Shown here: positions 1-7,153 of the stretch, piece after piece
How the letters are laid out: the number at the start of each line of letters is the position of its first letter
Numbering within the stretch: position 1 is the first letter of the stretch
Source of the DNA: Bacteroidales bacterium
Lineage (GTDB): Bacteria > Bacteroidota > Bacteroidia > Bacteroidales > F082
DNA length: 39,697 nt
Direction: 5' to 3'
Assembly: GCA_024400455.1 (NCBI GenBank)
Contig: JAKSMU010000018.1
Coordinates: 1-39,697 of the forward strand
Translations under genes and position numbers: made by a program
The notes under the pieces: generated by a model
What the model was told of the DNA's origin: nothing
Database searches by the model: none
The model's input: only the letters and a program-made list of their open reading frames with translations

Positions 1-754
1 AACCCGCAATCAGCGAAATGGCCAGCAAGTGAGCACCACTGCCGGTATAAAAAGCATTGGCACCGATATTCACTTGGAAAAGATTCTGTATGACGAGGTT
101 ACGGCCAAAGTTATTGCGGTTATCGCCAGTGGCACCGTAAATGGCGCAGACGGTCATGAAGATAGGCAGCATGATAGTTGCCTTCACGGTAGTTGCGGAG
201 ATAAAGGCTGACAATACGATATTGATAATCAAGAAACTCCACAACACGCCTTTGGCGCTTTTGCCAAACTTGATGACAAAAGCCAAGGCCATTCGTTTAG
301 CGAATTGGGTCTTCACCAACATACTCGCCAAAACGAAAGAAAGAATGTTCAACCACATGACAGGATGGCCCAATTGAGCCAAAGCGTCTTTTTGTGTGGT
401 GACGTTACAGAGCACAATGCCAAGAATCAACAACAAGGAAGTCAGATAGTTAGGAATGGCTTCCGTCATCCAGAGGATGAGACTTGCCACAAAAATGGCC
501 AGCATGGCATAGTTGGTTCGGATGAAAGCGTCGAAACCGATGTCGTTGCAGCGTTTCAAGGCTTTTTCGGTCAGCATGGAAGTGTCGAGGTTGTCGATAA
601 ACCCGATGTGACAAAACCAATAAATGACGACAAAAGCAATGATTGCCAACGGACCACCCAAACGGGCCATCCACACTTCGAAGGACGATTTCTGCATCTT
701 CGGCAGTTTCTCAATCCTGTAATTGTTCATATCCAAGGGATCGAATGTGCTCAT
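1..754 (-). CDS. DASS/SLC13-family sodium:anion symporter, 3' end beyond window
   Basis: The minus-strand frame is open from an ATG at 754 to the window edge, giving the first 251 residues; the C-terminal half is missing. It reads as a hydrophobic membrane protein: a soluble N-terminal stretch of about 30 residues, a first membrane segment (LAIIAFVVIYWF), then ILWMTEAIPNYLTSLLL, which matches the conserved W-M-T-E-A-I-P block of divalent-anion:Na+ symporters (CitT/SdcS/SLC13). A further block, ISATTVKATIMLPI, lies where this family has its first Ser-Asn-Thr substrate/sodium loop, but here it reads Ala-Thr-Thr. The family imports di- or tricarboxylates or sulfate with Na+. The substrate cannot be told from this part. 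A later start at the Met near 733 is possible. The stop of the upstream CYTH gene is 85 bases away, across a heptamer hairpin. Confidence 0.8.
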   Translation of the reverse strand, partial: MSTFDPLDMNNYRIEKLPKMQKSSFEVWMARLGGPLAIIAFVVIYWFCHIGFIDNLDTSMLTEKALKRCNDIGFDAFIRTNYAMLAIFVASLILWMTEAIPNYLTSLLLILGIVLCNVTTQKDALAQLGHPVMWLNILSFVLASMLVKTQFAKRMALAFVIKFGKSAKGVLWSFLIINIVLSAFISATTVKATIMLPIFMTVCAIYGATGDNRNNFGRNLVIQNLFQVNIGANAFYTGSGAHLLAISLIAG

Positions 755-775
755 GTTTTTTAGTTTTTTAGCTTT

Positions 776-831
776 AAGCCGTAAGCTATAAGCAATAAGC
801 AGAGCGGCTTACAGCTTATTGCTTACGGCTT
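776..831. repeat. Heptamer-built hairpin (NNTAAGC x4 / GCTTANN x4)
   Basis: Two arms of 25 bases match as an inverted repeat at 22 positions, around a 6-base loop (801-806). Each arm is made of 7-base units: the left arm reads TAAGC plus two variable bases, repeated, and the right arm is its complement. It sits 8 bases after the stop of the CYTH gene at 840. No T-run follows on the minus strand, so it is not a classical intrinsic terminator. It may protect or define the mRNA 3' end. Confidence 0.75.
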
Positions 832-839
832 GTGGTTGA

Positions 840-1316
840 TTATTTCCAGTTCTTATAAGGATTCTTCATCAACATGGAGTTGAAATATTTCGGGTCGCCC
901 GTCACTTCTTCACCGAGCCATGCAGGTTTGTCGAAAGGTTCGTTTTCGTCTGCAAGTTCGACTTCGGCAACAGTCAGACCGTCGTTATCACCGTAGAATT
1001 CATCCACTTCCCAGGTGTGTTTTCCATCGGTGTTCTTGACGAGATAGCGGGTCTTGTCGATGACGCCGGGTTCGGCCAATTCGAGCAACGACTTCACTTC
1101 TTCAACCGGGATTTCCTTTTCCCATTCAAAACGTGCAGCGCCTGATGCGTTGCCAATGCCCTTGATGGTGATGTAGCCCTTGTCGCCTTTCACGCGGACG
1201 CGGACGGTGCGTTCAGGCACACTGCAAAGGTAACCTTGCGTGATTCTTGTGGCTTTGAAAGCCTCTGACTTAAAATCTCCCTTAACAAGGAATTTCTTTT
1301 CTATTTCTTGAGCCAT
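840..1316 (-). CDS. CYTH-domain protein (triphosphate tunnel metalloenzyme)
   Basis: This 158-residue protein has the defining CYTH start: E4-x-E6-x-K8 within MAQEIEKKFLV. It is followed by the alternating charged strands of the tunnel fold: RTVRVRVKGDKGYITIKG (the R-x-R and K-x-K pair that binds phosphates), RFEWEKEIP, KTRYLV, WEVDEFYG and AEVELADE. This is the short single-domain form found in many bacteria. Family members hydrolyse inorganic triphosphate or act on nucleoside or thiamine triphosphate, and class IV adenylate cyclases share the fold. Simple bacterial members mostly prove to be triphosphatases, so that is the better guess. The start at 1316 puts the motif at the usual distance from the N-terminus. 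The gene upstream may encode a second protein of related fold. Confidence 0.88.
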   Translation of the reverse strand: MAQEIEKKFLVKGDFKSEAFKATRITQGYLCSVPERTVRVRVKGDKGYITIKGIGNASGAARFEWEKEIPVEEVKSLLELAEPGVIDKTRYLVKNTDGKHTWEVDEFYGDNDGLTVAEVELADENEPFDKPAWLGEEVTGDPKYFNSMLMKNPYKNWK

Positions 1317-1370
1317 ATTAATTTGAGATTCAAAGATTTAAAAATATAAGATTTAATGATTAAAAATTTG

Positions 1371-1453
1371 GTTATCAGTTATCAGTTATCAGTTGTCGGT
1401 TCTCAGTTATCTGTTAATCAATGACTGAAAACTGAGAACCGAAAACTGATAAC
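1371..1453. repeat. Heptamer-built hairpin (TTATCAG-type units)
   Basis: The left part carries 7-base units TTATCAG (three nearly exact copies) followed by variants TTGTCGG, TTCTCAG and TTATCTG. The right part (about 1424-1453) has four units of the ACTGATA type, complementary to the left. The hairpin ends one base before the stop codon of the gene at 1454. It has the same construction as the hairpins at 776-831 and 2111-2178 but a different unit sequence. Confidence 0.75.
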
Positions 1454-2098
1454 TTATTCATTAGCAAGTGGTTTGTCGGACATACCGATGACGCGCTTGA
1501 TAGCCTGTAAATAATTGATGTTTTCGACGCCTTCGAGACCGATTTCGCTGATGGTCTTCTTGATGTCTTCAATTTCAGTCGATTCCGAGTTGATGGTCAT
1601 CACCTTAGCGCCATTGATGAGCACTTCGCCCACTTCGCAAATGGTGTCGTTGACCATGTAACCCCAACGCTTTTTGTGGACGCGCACGGCAGCCAAATCA
1701 GGATTGGCTTTCACCATAGCCATGAATTCGTCGTAGGTGTAGGTGCCCTTATCCAACTTAGGCATTTCAACCATGAAAGCAGGGAACACTTCCTTTTCGA
1801 GGACTTCTTTTGCAATAGGGAATTCGCCTTTCATCAAAGGATTCCACTGTTCCAATCCGTCGACAGTCTGGACGTAGGTCTTGATGTCCATCTTGCCATT
1901 GCGGATCTTGGTGTTGTTGATGTCGTTTTTGCGCGAAATGATGTAGATTTCGTCACTTAAACGTTCCCATACTTTTTCAGGCACAGGCATCGAGAGGCGA
2001 GCCATGCGCTTATGTGCTTCGCAGAAGCATTGTCCGAATGAACGGAACTCAAATCTCGGCTTCGATTCTTCGCCGATTTTCATTTCTTCTTTTGCCAT
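1454..2098 (-). CDS. Protein of unknown function, possibly CYTH-like
   Basis: A 214-residue soluble protein without signal peptide or membrane segment. I do not recognise it with certainty. A central stretch (DEIYIISRK, then TKIRNGKMDIKTYV, then EQWNP) resembles the strand pattern of phosphate-tunnel (CYTH/VTC-like) proteins: an acidic strand, an N-x-K-I-R strand, then a D-I-K strand. It also lies directly upstream of a clear CYTH gene. That assignment is an inference. I chose the Met at 2098 rather than the one at 2119, because the seven extra codons lie inside the leader next to a repeat hairpin and MAKEEMK is a plausible cytosolic start. The C-terminal part (DIKKTISEIGLEGVENINYL) looks helical. 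The stop abuts the heptamer hairpin. Confidence 0.7.
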   Translation of the reverse strand: MAKEEMKIGEESKPRFEFRSFGQCFCEAHKRMARLSMPVPEKVWERLSDEIYIISRKNDINNTKIRNGKMDIKTYVQTVDGLEQWNPLMKGEFPIAKEVLEKEVFPAFMVEMPKLDKGTYTYDEFMAMVKANPDLAAVRVHKKRWGYMVNDTICEVGEVLINGAKVMTINSESTEIEDIKKTISEIGLEGVENINYLQAIKRVIGMSDKPLANE

Positions 2099-2110
2099 TA
2101 TTTTTTGAGT

Positions 2111-2178
2111 TTTAAGCAATAAGCCATAAGCTGTAAGCCATTGCAGAGATGCTTATGGCTTACTGCTTATAGCTTAAA
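2111..2178. repeat. Heptamer-built hairpin (NNTAAGC x4 / GCTTANN x4), second copy
   Basis: The left arm (2111-2138) is four consecutive NNTAAGC units and the right arm (2151-2178) is four GCTTANN units. The arms match at 23 of 28 positions around a 12-base loop. It begins 9 bases after the stop of the lamin-tail lipoprotein gene at 2188, the same placement as the copy at 776-831, with different variable bases. Confidence 0.75.
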
Positions 2179-2187
2179 GCTGATTAT

Positions 2188-3519
2188 TTATTCTTGAGGT
2201 ATGTCTTCGCCTTCGGCTGGGTTGGCAGCGTTTGGTGTAGCATCGGCAAGTTTCCATGCACCGCCGTCTGGTGTGCGAGCGTATGATTTTTCACCGACAT
2301 TTGAAATGGTCTGACCCCATTCGCCGGTCGTACCTCTTTCGAAGGCATCTCTTTCGGTACCATCAGCCATGAAGAGCGCCATGCGAATGGTCTTCTTTCC
2401 TGACAGACCGCTGCTGAAGAAGAGATTTTCAGGTTGTTCAGGGTGGTCAACCAAAACATCTTCGCTATAAAGCAAGATATAGCCGTGAGCTGGAGCTACG
2501 ACAGTAGCGTCAGCAACCCATTTGGCGTTTTCAAGGCCTTCGTTGCCATCCTTGCAGATGTACATGCCTTCGAGAGGAAGGTCGAGGTCGCCCATGTTGT
2601 AGATTTCGATGAACTTGGTGTCGCCGTTCAGTTCGTTGAGAACGATGTTGGTGTAGTCAGGCTGTGGAGTTGGAGGTTCTGGAGTATCGCCACCTTCGAG
2701 GCCTTCGACCAATTCGGTACCTTCGACATTCTGAGCACCTGGAGTAGCATCAGCATGATACCACTTGCCATCAGCATTGCGGCTGTAGGAAGCTGGAGCG
2801 GTCATTTGGATGTCAACCAAGTTAAAGTCATCGATGCTTTGGCCAGCAGGGGTGAAAAGTTGGATGCGGACGTTCTTCTTTGCAGAGAGACCGCTGCTGA
2901 AAATCAGAGATTCGGGATAGCCATAGTGAGGCATGCCTTCAGCTTCGCAAACGTCAATGCTATAGAGCAGCAAGTAACCGCCTGCTTCGATGGTGACGTC
3001 GGCAGCGCCAAGCCAGTTCTGTTCGCCATCTTTCTGAATGTAGCAGCCAGCCATATTGATGGCTTCGGCACCGGCATTGTAGATTTCGATGAATTTGTCG
3101 TTGCCGTTCAGTTCGTTGAGACGAAGGACTGAGTAATCGACAGCGACAGCGCCAACGGTATAATCCATTTCGGCGGAAACAGCTTCAGCCTTATCGTTGA
3201 CAGCCTTGACGTAGAACACGACCTTTGTGTCGTTTGGCATGGCAGGAATAACAGCTGCGTAGGTGTCTCTTTCGTTTGCAGGAATCATCTCGACAGGAGT
3301 CATTGTGCCGCCAGCGAGATTGGCATCCATATAATATAAGGTGGCCGTAAAGGTTTCGAAACTAGTGATGACAGCCTTGACGGTGACATCAGTGTTTTCA
3401 GTAACTGCGGTAGGCGTGTAGCTCACTCCCGTGATGCTGATGCCTGGATATTTTTCGTCTTTAACGCATGATGCAAGACCAACGATAAGGGCTAATGCCA
3501 CAAATAATATCTTTTTCAT
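2188..3519 (-). CDS. Surface lipoprotein with two lamin-tail domains
   Basis: This 443-residue protein begins with a lipoprotein signal: a hydrophobic core and lipobox ending LASC, with Cys18 as the lipidated residue. Residues about 25-125 form an Ig-like region (SITGVSYTPTAVTENTDVTV). Two lamin-tail-like domains follow. The first starts near residue 130 (VLRLNELNGNDKFIEIYN) and the second near 290 (NIVLNELNGDTKFIEIYN). They are joined by a Pro/Thr/Glu-rich linker (TPEPPTPQP). Both share the sequence of landmarks L-N-E-L-N-G, K-F-I-E-I-Y-N, G-Y-(L/I)-L-L-Y-S and FSSGLS-K-K, so they are an internal duplication. Lamin-tail domains occur in exported bacterial proteins and probably bind ligands or surfaces. 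The gene lies 38 bases behind the porin gene, on the same strand and probably in one transcript. Confidence 0.85.
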   Translation of the reverse strand: MKKILFVALALIVGLASCVKDEKYPGISITGVSYTPTAVTENTDVTVKAVITSFETFTATLYYMDANLAGGTMTPVEMIPANERDTYAAVIPAMPNDTKVVFYVKAVNDKAEAVSAEMDYTVGAVAVDYSVLRLNELNGNDKFIEIYNAGAEAINMAGCYIQKDGEQNWLGAADVTIEAGGYLLLYSIDVCEAEGMPHYGYPESLIFSSGLSAKKNVRIQLFTPAGQSIDDFNLVDIQMTAPASYSRNADGKWYHADATPGAQNVEGTELVEGLEGGDTPEPPTPQPDYTNIVLNELNGDTKFIEIYNMGDLDLPLEGMYICKDGNEGLENAKWVADATVVAPAHGYILLYSEDVLVDHPEQPENLFFSSGLSGKKTIRMALFMADGTERDAFERGTTGEWGQTISNVGEKSYARTPDGGAWKLADATPNAANPAEGEDIPQE

Positions 3520-3557
3520 TTCTATTCAATTTTTAAAATTAGACAATTATGATTTTA

Positions 3558-4949
3558 TTAGAATGCAACTTGGAAACGAGCGAGGAGCATGTGATAGTTG
3601 ACGCCGCCTTCGCCTTGTGCCAAATCAACCTTTGTGAAGTCCTTGGTCGGGTTGCCGTCAGCATCGAGGCCGCAATAGAGCTTGCCCTTGCCGTTAGCAT
3701 AACGGTCGTTGTTGACATACTGATAATTGAGGGCAATCTTCACGTTCTTGCCGAAATAGAAATTCAAGGCAGCGCCATAAAGTTCTGCTGAACCGCCATA
3801 GATGGCTTCGGAAGCAGCGCGGCCTTCGTAGTCGTTCATGTCGACATATTCGTAGCGGAGAGCCAATTCGACATCGCCCCAGCTGCGGCCCGTGCGGACG
3901 CGGTTGAACTTGGCGCCGTCGCTGTCGTAACTCTGCTTGCCGCCGAAGAGGAGGTAGCCGCCTTCGACATACCAGCCATTGAAATAGTAAGGCTTGTCGA
4001 TAGCGTGGTCTGCATCGAGATAGCACCAGTCGGCCAACCAAGCGCTTTCCATACGGAAGCCTTCGCAGTGACCGGCAATTTCAGCTGTTGCCAAAAGGTT
4101 GTGGTCGGTGTATTTGATATCGTCAGTATCGACGAACTTCTTGCGGTTGATGTTGGTGGTGTTGCGGCAGCTGTAGCGTGTCACACCCATAACGCCGTTT
4201 TCATCAGAAGTCTTTGGTGTGTCGTACATGAAAGCACCGCCAATGTGGAGGCCATAGTTGGCTTCGTTGACAGGACGGACAACGATCTTACCGACATACG
4301 ACAGACCTTCATCCATGCCGTAGTCCTTGTTCTGGTCTTCAACGAAGGTGCGTGTTTCCTGACCTTCGATTTCCTGGAAGAGAACGCTAGCACTGCCGAA
4401 GAAATACTTGTTGGTATACTTGGCAAAGAGACCAAGGTGACGGCTTGGAGCCAAAGCGCTGACAATCATCGGGCGTTCCATGAATTCGAGGTAACGTGAT
4501 GAGGTGTTGCGCGAAAGTGAGAAATCAGGTTTCTGGCTACCGACGCTGAACTGCCAATGATCGAGGCCGTTGTAGCGGAAGATAGCGTCTTTCAGTTCAA
4601 AGGAACCATTGGCAAGTTCCATGTCGACTTCACCATACCAGTCAGGGGTGATTTGAGTCTTGACGGCAAAACGGGCACGGCGGATGCTGGCTCCGTTACC
4701 AATCGGATCAGCCCAGTCCTGCTGGCCGAAGAATGCACCGAAATCGACTTGAACTCTGGAATCGAACCACAGTTTGTAGTCCTTGTCCTTTGATTCGAAC
4801 ACGAGGATACCGTCACGGCTTGATGCTGTCACTTCCTCGACATCAACTTTGTTGCCATACTGGTCAATGGCTTGCGCCTTGTCTTCAGTCTGGGCAAAGG
4901 CCATCGTTCCTACGAACAATGCAGCCAACATAAAAGTAAATCTTTTCAT
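3558..4949 (-). CDS. OprP/OprO-type phosphate-selective porin family protein
   Basis: A 463-residue outer-membrane barrel protein. It has a cleavable signal peptide ending AFAQ at about residue 20, then alternating amphipathic strands. Landmarks of the phosphate-selective porin O/P family are visible: YKLWFDSRVQVDFGAFF near residue 60, the RRARFAVKTQITPDWYGEVDMEL block near 90-115, VGSQKPDFSLSRNTSS and a C-terminal strand ending in Phe (LLARFQVAF). Family members form anion channels, classically for phosphate or polyphosphate; the substrate here is not proven. The basic strand near residue 90 fits an anion pore. A well-formed promoter lies upstream at 5007-5038, leaving a leader of about 50 bases. 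The lamin-tail lipoprotein follows 38 bases downstream. Confidence 0.88.
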   Translation of the reverse strand: MKRFTFMLAALFVGTMAFAQTEDKAQAIDQYGNKVDVEEVTASSRDGILVFESKDKDYKLWFDSRVQVDFGAFFGQQDWADPIGNGASIRRARFAVKTQITPDWYGEVDMELANGSFELKDAIFRYNGLDHWQFSVGSQKPDFSLSRNTSSRYLEFMERPMIVSALAPSRHLGLFAKYTNKYFFGSASVLFQEIEGQETRTFVEDQNKDYGMDEGLSYVGKIVVRPVNEANYGLHIGGAFMYDTPKTSDENGVMGVTRYSCRNTTNINRKKFVDTDDIKYTDHNLLATAEIAGHCEGFRMESAWLADWCYLDADHAIDKPYYFNGWYVEGGYLLFGGKQSYDSDGAKFNRVRTGRSWGDVELALRYEYVDMNDYEGRAASEAIYGGSAELYGAALNFYFGKNVKIALNYQYVNNDRYANGKGKLYCGLDADGNPTKDFTKVDLAQGEGGVNYHMLLARFQVAF

Positions 4950-5006
4950 TGCTGTTAATTTTTAGTGATACAATTTGTTAACTAACTGTGTTTGTATAAT
5001 AAGTTA

Positions 5007-5038
5007 CAAAACTATAAAATGTTTTGGCATCAAGCAAA
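5007..5038 (-). promoter_or_regulatory. Bacteroidota-type promoter of the porin gene
   Basis: On the minus strand a TTTG (5035-5038) is followed after 20 bases by TAGTTTTG (5007-5014). This matches the known Bacteroidota pattern of a -33 TTTG and a -7 TAnnTTTG. Transcription would start near 5000, about 50 bases before the porin ATG. Confidence 0.6.
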
Positions 5039-5085
5039 AAAAATTCAAAATAATTTCATATTACAAACGCAAATAAAGAATCCCT

Positions 5086-5109
5086 CCTCGTTAACAATCA
5101 TAAACGAGG
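5086..5109 (-). terminator. Weak hairpin downstream of the RlmL-like gene
   Basis: A 7-base-pair stem (CCTCGTT/AACGAGG) with a 10-base loop lies about 35 bases after the methyltransferase stop. A T-rich stretch follows on the minus strand, but it is interrupted, so the call is tentative. Confidence 0.3.
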
Positions 5110-5143
5110 TTCGCTTTTATCAGAAAATGCCTTCCGGCAAAAA

Positions 5144-6325
5144 TTATTCTTCGTTGGAATTTTCAGCCTCCCTAGCCTTCATTTCCTTATACTTGCCTCC
5201 GAAAATGTCGAAACGCACGAAACGGCACTCCAGCGGTCCGTTCCACACCGGAATCTTTTCGCTCGGCTTCAGGCCCACATGCTTCAGGGCGACGGCATCA
5301 TCGGTGATGAGCCAGCACTGGAAACCCTGGAAATTGCGTTTCAAGGTGTTGCCGATGTTTTCATACACCAAATCGATGTCGTCTTCCTCCAGACGGTCGC
5401 CATACGGCGGATTGATGATGACGATGCCGCCACCTTCGGGAGGCGTCAGGTCTTCCATGTTTTTCTTCATCAGATGGATGTCGCGCTGCAAGTGCGCGTA
5501 TGTGATGTTGTTTTCAGCAATGGCGACGGCTTTCGGCGAGCGGTCGGAAGCCCAAATCTCGTAGTCGAAATCACGGATCTGGCTGTCGGCCTCGTCCTTT
5601 ATGCGGTTCCAAAGCTCAGGGTCCCAGTCGTCCCATTTCATGAAGCCCCACTGCTTGCGGTAGTAGCCTGCCGGAATCTTCATGGCATACATGGCCGCCT
5701 CGATGGGCAAGGTGCCCGAGCCGCACATGCAGTCCAGGAAATTGCAGTCGGCTTTCCAGCCCGAGAGCTGAATCAGTCCGGCGGCAAGCACCTCGTTCAT
5801 AGGCGCTTTGTCGACCTGCTTGCGGTAGCCGCGATGGTGCAGCGACTCGCCCGAACTGTCGAACAGAATCTGCACCTTGTCCTCGCGGATGTGCAGGTTG
5901 ATGCGCAAATCGGGATTCAAGGTGTTGATGCTCGGACGTATGCCGTAAATGTCGCGGAACTGGTCGACGATGGCGTCTTTCATCCTCAGGCTCGCATATT
6001 GCGAATGGGTGAAGAAGCGTCCGCTGGTGACGGCATCGATGCAGAAAGTCTGGTCGGTGCGGAGCAGTTCGCACCAGTTGATTTCCTGAACCGCCTGATA
6101 CAGCTGGTCATCGTTTTTGGCATAAAAGGTCTTGAATGGCTTCAGCACCTTCAGGGCCGTGCGGACGGTATAGTTGATGCGGTACATCAGTTCCTTGTTG
6201 CCTTCGCAGAGCACGGCGCGGTGCAGGATGCGCACGTTTTTGGCACCCAAGGCCTTTATTTCGGCAGCCAGCACTTCCTCCAGTCCGGCTGCGGTTTTCG
6301 TTACAAGCTGATAGTTGTCTTCCAT
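5144..6325 (-). CDS. rlmL: THUMP-domain RNA methyltransferase, RlmL-like (23S rRNA m2G)
   Basis: A 393-residue protein with an N-terminal THUMP RNA-binding region (about residues 1-155) and a C-terminal Rossmann methyltransferase. Visible motifs are FLDCMCGSGTLPIEAA (AdoMet-binding motif I), WASDRSPKAVAIAENN and IINPPYGDRL, the N-P-P-Y catalytic motif of amino-N methyltransferases. This corresponds to the first half of E. coli RlmL, which makes m2G2445 in 23S rRNA; Bacteroidota normally have it as a separate protein without the RlmK half. I chose the Met at 6325 because the next upstream Met, at 6343, lies inside the apparent -7 promoter element (6341-6348) and would not be transcribed. The C-terminal tail is short and charged. 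Confidence 0.88.
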   Translation of the reverse strand: MEDNYQLVTKTAAGLEEVLAAEIKALGAKNVRILHRAVLCEGNKELMYRINYTVRTALKVLKPFKTFYAKNDDQLYQAVQEINWCELLRTDQTFCIDAVTSGRFFTHSQYASLRMKDAIVDQFRDIYGIRPSINTLNPDLRINLHIREDKVQILFDSSGESLHHRGYRKQVDKAPMNEVLAAGLIQLSGWKADCNFLDCMCGSGTLPIEAAMYAMKIPAGYYRKQWGFMKWDDWDPELWNRIKDEADSQIRDFDYEIWASDRSPKAVAIAENNITYAHLQRDIHLMKKNMEDLTPPEGGGIVIINPPYGDRLEEDDIDLVYENIGNTLKRNFQGFQCWLITDDAVALKHVGLKPSEKIPVWNGPLECRFVRFDIFGGKYKEMKAREAENSNEE

Positions 6326-6340
6326 TAGGATAAATTTGTG

Positions 6341-6348
6341 CAAAGATA
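6341..6348 (-). promoter_or_regulatory. -7 promoter element of the RlmL-like gene
   Basis: The minus strand reads TATCTTTG, an exact TAnnTTTG match, 15 bases before the chosen ATG at 6325. No clear -33 TTTG is seen at the expected distance. Confidence 0.45.
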
Positions 6349-6524
6349 GAAATTGTTGCCAAACAAATTCCCATGGACGGCATTATTTGTCAAAAACCTT
6401 AAAAATGTGTAAAATTATGGCAACAATATACAATTTGACCTTTCAATAACCAAAACCTAAACGACGGTTTTACCCCCACGCAAATTAAATCTCACCTTAT
6501 TTAAAAAGGGAGCGTTTTTTTCCC

Positions 6525-6532
6525 TACCTTTG
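6525..6532 (+). promoter_or_regulatory. -7 promoter element of the mce-mmd operon
   Basis: TACCTTTG fits TAnnTTTG, 70 bases before the mce ATG, in an AT-rich divergent intergenic region (6326-6602). The -33 position is A/T rich without an exact TTTG. The leader of about 65 bases holds no recognisable riboswitch. Confidence 0.5.
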
Positions 6533-6602
6533 CAGCCGAAATCGAAGATTAGACGTTAGTCAATTCAAAATACGTATTTTTTTAATTTTATTCGAATAAA
6601 TC

Positions 6603-7019
6603 ATGAATCCATCACACATCGAGCACATCGGAATCGCTGTTACCAGCTTGGAAGAATCCATTCCATTCTTCGAGAACCTTCTTGGCACGAAATGCTATGC
6701 CATTGAAGAAGTTGCAGACCAGAAAGTGAAGACCGCTTTCCTGCGCTGCGGACAGACCAAAATCGAACTCCTTGAACCTACAAGCCCTGAAAGCACCATC
6801 GCCACTTTCATCGAAAAGAACGGTGGCCGTGGCGGCATGCACCACATCGCTTTCGCAGTCGAAAACCTTGAAGGTCAGCTTGAACAGGCTAAGGAACTCG
6901 GCATCCGCCTCATCGACCAGACCCCACGCGGTGGCGCCGAAGGCCTGAGCATCGCTTTCCTGCACCCGAAATCAACTTGCGGCGTTCTGACTGAGCTTTG
7001 CGAAAACAAGAACAAGTAA
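6603..7019 (+). CDS. mce: Methylmalonyl-CoA epimerase
   Basis: A 138-residue glyoxalase-fold protein, the usual length for this enzyme. It interconverts (2R)- and (2S)-methylmalonyl-CoA in the cytoplasm, linking the B12-dependent mutase to the decarboxylase encoded just downstream. Two beta-alpha-beta-beta-beta modules are visible. The metal-ligand positions are recognisable: His in IEHIGIAV at the N-terminus, Gln in GQTKIELLEP, His in GGMHHIAFAV, and Glu in GVLTELCE at the C-terminus. It is the first gene of a five-gene operon for Na+-coupled methylmalonyl-CoA decarboxylation, an arrangement known in propionate-forming Bacteroidales. The gap to mmdA is 134 bases and carries two hairpins. Confidence 0.93.
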   Translation: MNPSHIEHIGIAVTSLEESIPFFENLLGTKCYAIEEVADQKVKTAFLRCGQTKIELLEPTSPESTIATFIEKNGGRGGMHHIAFAVENLEGQLEQAKELGIRLIDQTPRGGAEGLSIAFLHPKSTCGVLTELCENKNK

Positions 7020-7047
7020 GAAAATCCTTTCCAAGCCGCCGCAGGCA

Positions 7048-7076
7048 GTGAAACCCGAACATTTGTGCGGGTTCAC
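7048..7076 (+). other. Hairpin in mce-mmdA gap, first of two
   Basis: GTGAAACCCG pairs with CGGGTTCAC, with one bulged A and an apical loop of about 10 bases. There is no T-run after it. It may adjust expression or mRNA stability between the epimerase and the decarboxylase subunits. Confidence 0.4.
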
Positions 7077-7081
7077 ACGTT

Positions 7082-7103
7082 GTTGTAATGCTTGCATTAC
7101 GAC
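7082..7103 (+). other. Hairpin in mce-mmdA gap, second of two
   Basis: GTTGTAATG and CATTACGAC form a 9-pair stem (one G-U pair) with the 4-base loop CTTG, six bases after the first hairpin and about 50 bases before the mmdA ATG. No T-run follows, so read-through is expected. Confidence 0.45.
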
Positions 7104-7153
7104 GGTTTGGGCATTTACAAAAAATAAAATCCTCTAATATCCTATTCAAAATC

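Noticed and set aside
776..2178. CRISPR array or intrinsic terminators
   Set aside because: The repeated 7-base units have no spacers and form facing arms; none of the three hairpins is followed by a T-run on the transcribed strand.
2434..3132. Plus-strand frame of about 232 codons
   Set aside because: It is the complement of the lamin-tail lipoprotein coding sequence, which has a signal peptide and recognised domains.
5279..6328. Long open frame (about 349 codons) on the plus strand
   Set aside because: It is antisense to the RlmL-like gene, whose protein has clear family motifs; the antisense product shows none.
7020..7153. Possible cobalamin riboswitch before mmdA
   Set aside because: The pathway made it worth a look, but the gap is too short and no B12-box-like sequence is present; only two simple hairpins are seen.
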